From JAAYDS01 sp039680625 (GTDB taxonomy: Bacteria > Chloroflexota > Anaerolineae > UBA1429): a DNA stretch of 8,978 nucleotides. Location of the stretch: positions 1-8,978 of the forward strand of contig JBDKSN010000211.1 of NCBI GenBank assembly GCA_039680625.1, in the 5' to 3' direction. Numbering within the stretch: the first letter of the stretch is position 1; the number at the start of each line of letters is the position of its first letter. Both the position numbers and the translations under genes were made by a program. The notes beneath the pieces are model-generated. The model was not told the DNA's origin, did not search any database, and saw only the letters and a list, made by a program, of their open reading frames with translations. Shown here piece after piece: positions 5,548 through 8,978 of this stretch.

Positions 5548-6288
5548 ATGGCCCAGGCCCCGATCATCGCGATCCATGACCTCACCCACGTCTATCCTGA
5601 CGGGCGCAGGGCGCTGCAGGGCGTGCACTTGACAGTCGGCGACAGTGAACGGGTGGCCTTGGTTGGGCCTAACGGCGCGGGCAAGTCGACGTTGCTGCTG
5701 CATCTCAATGGCACGCTGCGTGCCTCGCGCGCCGAGCAGGTCTGCGTGGGCGGCGCACCCTTGAACGATCGTACGGTCAAGAGCGCACGGGCTAGAGTGG
5801 GCCTGGTGTTCCAGGATCCCGACGATCAACTGTTCTCACCGACGGTGTTCGAGGATGTGGCCTTTGGCCCCCTGCATCTGGGCTATGATGCCGCGATAAT
5901 CCGCGAGCGGGTCGCCTGGGCGCTTGCTGCCGTCGGTATGGGGGGATACGAAGAGCGGCCGCCCTATCGACTCAGCCTCGGCGAGAAAAAGCGCGTGGCC
6001 ATCGCTACCGTGTTGGCGATGCAGCCCGACGTGCTCGTTCTCGATGAACCGTCGGCGGGGCTGGATCCGCGGGCGCGCCGCAACCTCATTGACCTGCTGG
6101 CTACCTTGCCCCAGACACTGCTGGTAGCCACGCACGACATGCGCTTGGTCTGGGCGCTGTGTCCGCGTACGGTGATCCTCGACCAGGGGCGAATCGTCGC
6201 GGATGGTCCTACGGCCACCCTGTTGCGCGACCAGGCGCTGATGGAGCAACACGGCCTGGAGATGCCTCCGGAGGCGCTCTCCGCTTGA
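5548..6288 (+). CDS. cbiO: CbiO/EcfA ATP-binding protein of the ECF transporter
   Basis: A 246-residue cytosolic ATPase energising the metal importer. Motifs are complete: Walker A GPNGAGKST (40-48, Lys46), the ECF-type Q-loop GLVFQDPDDQLFSPTVFED (85-103, Gln89), signature LSLGEKKR (142-149, a variant of LSGGQ), Walker B VLVLDEPSAGLD (162-173) and switch His196 in ATHD. The QDPDDQLF sequence is specific to ATPases of ECF transporters and provides the groove for the CbiQ coupling helices. Only one ATPase gene is present, so the complex should contain a homodimer, as in dedicated group-I transporters. The start ATG is 12 bases behind the cbiQ stop; a weak GAGG overlaps that stop, consistent with coupled translation. 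It is the last gene before a strong hairpin. Confidence 0.95.
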   Translation: MAQAPIIAIHDLTHVYPDGRRALQGVHLTVGDSERVALVGPNGAGKSTLLLHLNGTLRASRAEQVCVGGAPLNDRTVKSARARVGLVFQDPDDQLFSPTVFEDVAFGPLHLGYDAAIIRERVAWALAAVGMGGYEERPPYRLSLGEKKRVAIATVLAMQPDVLVLDEPSAGLDPRARRNLIDLLATLPQTLLVATHDMRLVWALCPRTVILDQGRIVADGPTATLLRDQALMEQHGLEMPPEALSA

Positions 6289-6326
6289 GACAAGCCCTGT
6301 ACAGCCGATAGCCGAGGTAGACGCAA

Positions 6327-6360
6327 GAGAAGAGCCGCGGCAAGCACCGCGGCTCTTCTC
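6327..6360. terminator. Bidirectional 14-bp hairpin between convergent genes
   Basis: GAGAAGAGCCGCGG (6327-6340) and CCGCGGCTCTTCTC (6347-6360) are perfect reverse complements with a six-base loop. It lies 38 bases after the cbiO stop and 11 bases after the stop of the opposing gene, so it can serve both. Neither side has a true T-run, only a CTCTTCTC arm end, so it may act as a strong pause or processing and stability hairpin rather than a textbook intrinsic terminator. Confidence 0.75.
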
Positions 6361-6371
6361 GTCAGGTGCGA

Positions 6372-8978
6372 TCAGCCGACTCTGGTGAACTTGATCGCGA
6401 TCACCGGTGTGCTCGGCGTAGAGGCGCCCATCGGGGCAAAGATCATGCCCTGCATGTCGTCATAGTACTCGTTGGCGATCATCGCGCCATAGCCCCCCGA
6501 GACGTAGGCGTTGGCCAGTGCATTCCAGACCCCAGGCTGCATGTATACCTCGACCTTGAGCTCAGCCTGGCTCGTGTTCTCGACCACGTTGTCGTAACAA
6601 GTTGGGTTCGAGCCGCACGAGATCCACGATTGCGAGCCACGCACGACGATGCGCATACGCCAGTTGGCGCCGCTGCGATTGGCCTGCGTCCAGGCGGCCT
6701 GGAGCGCAGCCTGTGCTTCGGCGGTCGTGAAGAAGCCCAGCTCACATTGATACCGCCCGGCAGCTGTGTCGGCAAAGATGCCGTCTTTGTGCTCGATCCA
6801 GACATTGTTGGTGCCATAGGCCCCATTGCTGACGGTGAGCACGTTGGTGACGCTCAAGGGCGGTGCCGTGGGGGCAGCAGTAGCGGCCGCCGTTGGGCTC
6901 GGCTGAGCGGTGGTCGGTGCGACCGTGTGTGTAGCCGTCGGTGTGGCCGTGGGCGTCACAGTCATAGTTGGTGTGGCCGTAGCGGGTTCGATCGTTGCGG
7001 TGGCCGTCGCAGGAACGACCTCGATCACGGTGGGGTCGTTCGCGGCCACGGTATCCGGGTCATCACTCCTGACGGGAGTGTCGAGCTCTGCGCACGATAC
7101 CTCGGTCTGAGCGATGACGGCGGTTGTCTGGCCAACGGCGTCGGGGCGCAGTTGCACATAGTACTCGATCCACCACTCGATGCCCGCTTCGAGCTTGGGC
7201 AGGGTGATGATCACTTCACGGTCGCCACTCTTGCCACGCGTGACCTGGCCCGAGCCAACTTGCACATCGCCCACCAGCTCGACCGCATCGTCGAGTTTGG
7301 TGGTCAGCACCACGCCGGTGGCATCGGCCTGCCCGGCGTTGCGCACGCTCACCCGATAGCGCACTATGTCACCTGGGTCGAGGATGGCCTTGGCCCCCGT
7401 ATCCTGCGCAAAGCGTGCCTCATGGCTGACCTGAAGCGAGGGCATGGCGGGTTCTGCCGTCACGCTGGGGAGTGCGGTGGGTGTGCTCGTGGCCGTAGCC
7501 AGGGGCACGATGACGACCCTGGTGAGTGTGGGGACGAGGGTCACCGTTGCCGTCGGCTCACCGCTTGCTTGCTCACTACCGCCCAGGCCGAACCGGCGCG
7601 AGACAGCCCAATAGCCGAGGCCGACCACCAGAAGCGCCGCGATGGCGCCCAAGACGCCCAACATCCAAGTGGGAAGGCGCTTCTTCTCGGACGTCGCAGT
7701 GGGTCTGCCCGAGGGAGCTGCTCCGGCGGCCGCGTGCGTCGCATCTGGCGGCGGGGGGGGCGGAGGCGGCGAGGGCGGTGGCGGCACGCCCTGCGCCGGC
7801 CGCGCGAGCTGCTGAGTGGGTAGCTCGGGTGCCATCGGTAGGACGAAAGGCGCCTCTTCTGCGGCGAACTCAGCCAGTGGCGGCGCGGCAGCCTCGGATC
7901 CGCCAGCCGTTGTAGGCGTAGGCTGGGACGACTCAGGTTCGATGGGCCAGGCTGTCTCCAGACGCGCCGTGGGCTGGGCTGGGGCGACAGTCTCAGCTGG
8001 CACCTCTGGCAGTTCAGAGGCGGCAATCTCCTCGGAGATGGCGGGTTCCCCTGCCGACGGTGACGGCGTAGACACGGCCGGCGGCGCCGACATGAGCGTT
8101 GGCTCAGATTCGGCGACTGGCTCGGCCTCTGGCACGATAGCCTCGGTCACCGTTGGCACAGACACGGGTTCTTCAGCAGCTACAGGCGGCAGAGGTGGTA
8201 GCGCTTCGGGGGCAGCAGTCGGCTCGATCGTCGGCGGTGGGCTAGGCTCAGCCCGTTCCACCGCGATCTCCGCCGACGCCGGTGCTGGCTCTTCGAGCGG
8301 ACTGATCGCCTCGGGCACGAGCGACTCCGGGCCATATACGGGCGGCTGGGCCAGGGGCCTGGTCACCGACGGTGTAGCGAGCGGCTCTAGCGGCGTGGTG
8401 GTGAGGGGCGCAACGGCGGGCGCGACTGGCTGAGCAGGCGGCATGGGCGCGGCTGCCGGCGGTTCTGTCGGGCGCTCGATAGGCGCGGGCGTCGGTTGAG
8501 CTTGTGGCGCAGCGGGCGGCTGCGGGGGGGATGGCGGGACGCTTACCGCGATGGTCGGTGCCGCTGGAGCAACCTCGGCGACGGTCAGACGCCCGCCACA
8601 ATTGCCGCAGAAGCGAGCATCCGGCTTGACCTCGGCGCCGCAATGGGGGCAGACGGGCCTGATCGGTGGCTTGGGTACCTCGTGGCCGCAGGTGCCGCAG
8701 AAGCGTGCCCCCGGCGCCAATGGCGCACCGCATTGTGGCCACCTCCCCGAACTTGCCGAGCGTGGAGCGCCTCCAGGCACGGCGACCTCGGGCTGTGACG
8801 CGGCCAGCTCGGGTGGGGTGGCCTCTACCATGTTACCCCCCTGCGAGACATACCACTTGCCCGTGCGCGCGCCGATCATCCACCACTGGCCCTGCGCATC
8901 GCGGAGGGTCAACTCACTCACCTGGTCGAGAAAGGCGTCTTCAGAGAGCTGGCCTGTCTGCAGAGCCTGCAACAGCTC
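6372..8978 (-). CDS. Large bitopic zinc-ribbon / DUF11-like protein (N-terminus cut)
   Basis: The frame is open to the right edge (Glu-Leu before the TTG at 8972), so the start is probably outside; at least 868 residues. Counting from that TTG: a short N-terminal module with GQWWMIGARTGKWYVSQGG (28-46); zinc ribbon 1 (78-95), where Trp78 replaces the first cysteine and Cys81, 92 and 95 remain; zinc ribbon 2 with C108/C111/C122/C125 intact; a Pro/Ala/Glu-rich linker (131-430) ending in a polyproline stretch; one membrane helix (435-457) flanked by KKR and RR; a DUF11-like beta domain (about 512-652, with DPGDIVRYRVSVRNAG); a Thr/Pro linker (653-705); and an unrecognised C-terminal domain (706-866) with Cys743, 786 and 792. 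The expected topology is ribbons inside, DUF11 and C-terminal domains outside. It may link a cytosolic signal to the cell surface, but no function is established. Confidence 0.85.
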   Translation of the reverse strand, partial: ELLQALQTGQLSEDAFLDQVSELTLRDAQGQWWMIGARTGKWYVSQGGNMVEATPPELAASQPEVAVPGGAPRSASSGRWPQCGAPLAPGARFCGTCGHEVPKPPIRPVCPHCGAEVKPDARFCGNCGGRLTVAEVAPAAPTIAVSVPPSPPQPPAAPQAQPTPAPIERPTEPPAAAPMPPAQPVAPAVAPLTTTPLEPLATPSVTRPLAQPPVYGPESLVPEAISPLEEPAPASAEIAVERAEPSPPPTIEPTAAPEALPPLPPVAAEEPVSVPTVTEAIVPEAEPVAESEPTLMSAPPAVSTPSPSAGEPAISEEIAASELPEVPAETVAPAQPTARLETAWPIEPESSQPTPTTAGGSEAAAPPLAEFAAEEAPFVLPMAPELPTQQLARPAQGVPPPPSPPPPPPPPDATHAAAGAAPSGRPTATSEKKRLPTWMLGVLGAIAALLVVGLGYWAVSRRFGLGGSEQASGEPTATVTLVPTLTRVVIVPLATATSTPTALPSVTAEPAMPSLQVSHEARFAQDTGAKAILDPGDIVRYRVSVRNAGQADATGVVLTTKLDDAVELVGDVQVGSGQVTRGKSGDREVIITLPKLEAGIEWWIEYYVQLRPDAVGQTTAVIAQTEVSCAELDTPVRSDDPDTVAANDPTVIEVVPATATATIEPATATPTMTVTPTATPTATHTVAPTTAQPSPTAAATAAPTAPPLSVTNVLTVSNGAYGTNNVWIEHKDGIFADTAAGRYQCELGFFTTAEAQAALQAAWTQANRSGANWRMRIVVRGSQSWISCGSNPTCYDNVVENTSQAELKVEVYMQPGVWNALANAYVSGGYGAMIANEYYDDMQGMIFAPMGASTPSTPVIAIKFTRVG
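6858..7016 (-). repeat. Low-complexity Thr/Pro/Ala coding repeat (external linker)
   Basis: Codes residues 653-705, built on degenerate PTAT/TPTA units. At the DNA level GGTGTGGCCGT recurs exactly 30 bases apart (6940-6950 and 6970-6980). Such linkers are extended, probably glycosylated or wall-spanning spacers between folded outer domains, and their length tends to vary between strains. Confidence 0.6.
7743..7784 (-). repeat. Polyproline-coding tract with an eight-G run
   Basis: Codes residues 397-410, twelve prolines broken by a single serine and closed by Asp, just before the membrane helix. The plus strand has a G8 run at 7753-7760. Consecutive prolines stall ribosomes and usually need elongation factor P; the homopolymer is a possible slippage point. 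Confidence 0.6.

Noticed and set aside
6900..7016. CRISPR-like or tandem-repeat array
   Set aside because: The recurring GGTGTGGCCGT pieces are short, irregular and in frame with Thr/Pro codons; there are no conserved repeats with unique spacers.
6366..7823. A 485-residue open frame on the plus strand opposite the zinc-ribbon/DUF11 gene
   Set aside because: It is antisense to a gene with clear domains. Its translation is low-complexity His/Arg/Gly-rich with no recognisable motif, as expected for a frame complementary to GC-rich coding DNA.
8970..8972. TTG at 8972 as the true start of the large protein
   Set aside because: The frame is open up to the window edge, the codon lies in the middle of a helix-like segment (ELLQALQTGQLSEDAFL), and fewer than seven bases remain upstream to judge a ribosome site.

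Overview
The window looks like a GC-rich bacterial chromosome segment, most likely from the phylum Chloroflexota. This rests on three things: the GC-rich coding style, a large cytosolic-zinc-ribbon / single-TM / DUF11-like protein with proline-threonine-rich linkers (a style common in that phylum), and a COG4586-type ABC ATPase. No rRNA, tRNA, CRISPR array, insertion sequence or phage gene is visible. Coding density is high and no gene-free stretch exceeds about 180 bases.

Left part (1-3108, all minus strand). In transcription order there is a D-2-hydroxyacid dehydrogenase, then a tightly coupled pair (NIPSNAP-family protein and nitroreductase-family flavoprotein), then an ABC-2-type exporter ATPase whose stop overlaps the presumed start of its membrane partner running off the left edge. 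Sigma-70-like promoters can be read in front of the dehydrogenase, the NIPSNAP pair and the ABC gene, and a terminator-like hairpin follows the nitroreductase.

Middle part (3109-6360, plus strand). A five-gene operon encodes a Fur-family metalloregulator followed by a complete group-I ECF importer for nickel or cobalt: CbiM/NikM substrate component, a small PDGLE-domain membrane protein in the CbiN/NikN position, CbiQ/EcfT and the CbiO ATPase. The 172-base divergent region before the regulator is dense in signals. It holds a near-consensus promoter (TTGACA-N16-TATTAT) with a perfect 7-bp inverted repeat (TTATTGC-N8-GCAATAA) lying over the -10 and expected start point. It also holds a second perfect 9-bp palindrome, a 12-bp near-perfect direct repeat, and a candidate divergent promoter for the dehydrogenase. 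No cobalamin riboswitch fits in the short leader. The simplest reading is that the Fur-family protein represses its own operon when metal is plentiful. The operator's TTGC half-sites recall the Streptomyces nickel regulator Nur box, which leans toward nickel, but this is inference. A 14-bp perfect hairpin ends the operon.

Right part (6372-8978, minus strand, N-terminus cut by the window edge). One very long bitopic protein has two zinc ribbons (the first lacking its first cysteine), about 300 residues of Pro/Ala/Glu-rich linker, one membrane helix, a DUF11-like beta domain, a Thr/Pro linker and an unrecognised cysteine-containing C-terminal domain of about 160 residues. The most interesting items are the autoregulated metal-import operon with its compact divergent control region, and this uncharacterised membrane protein.
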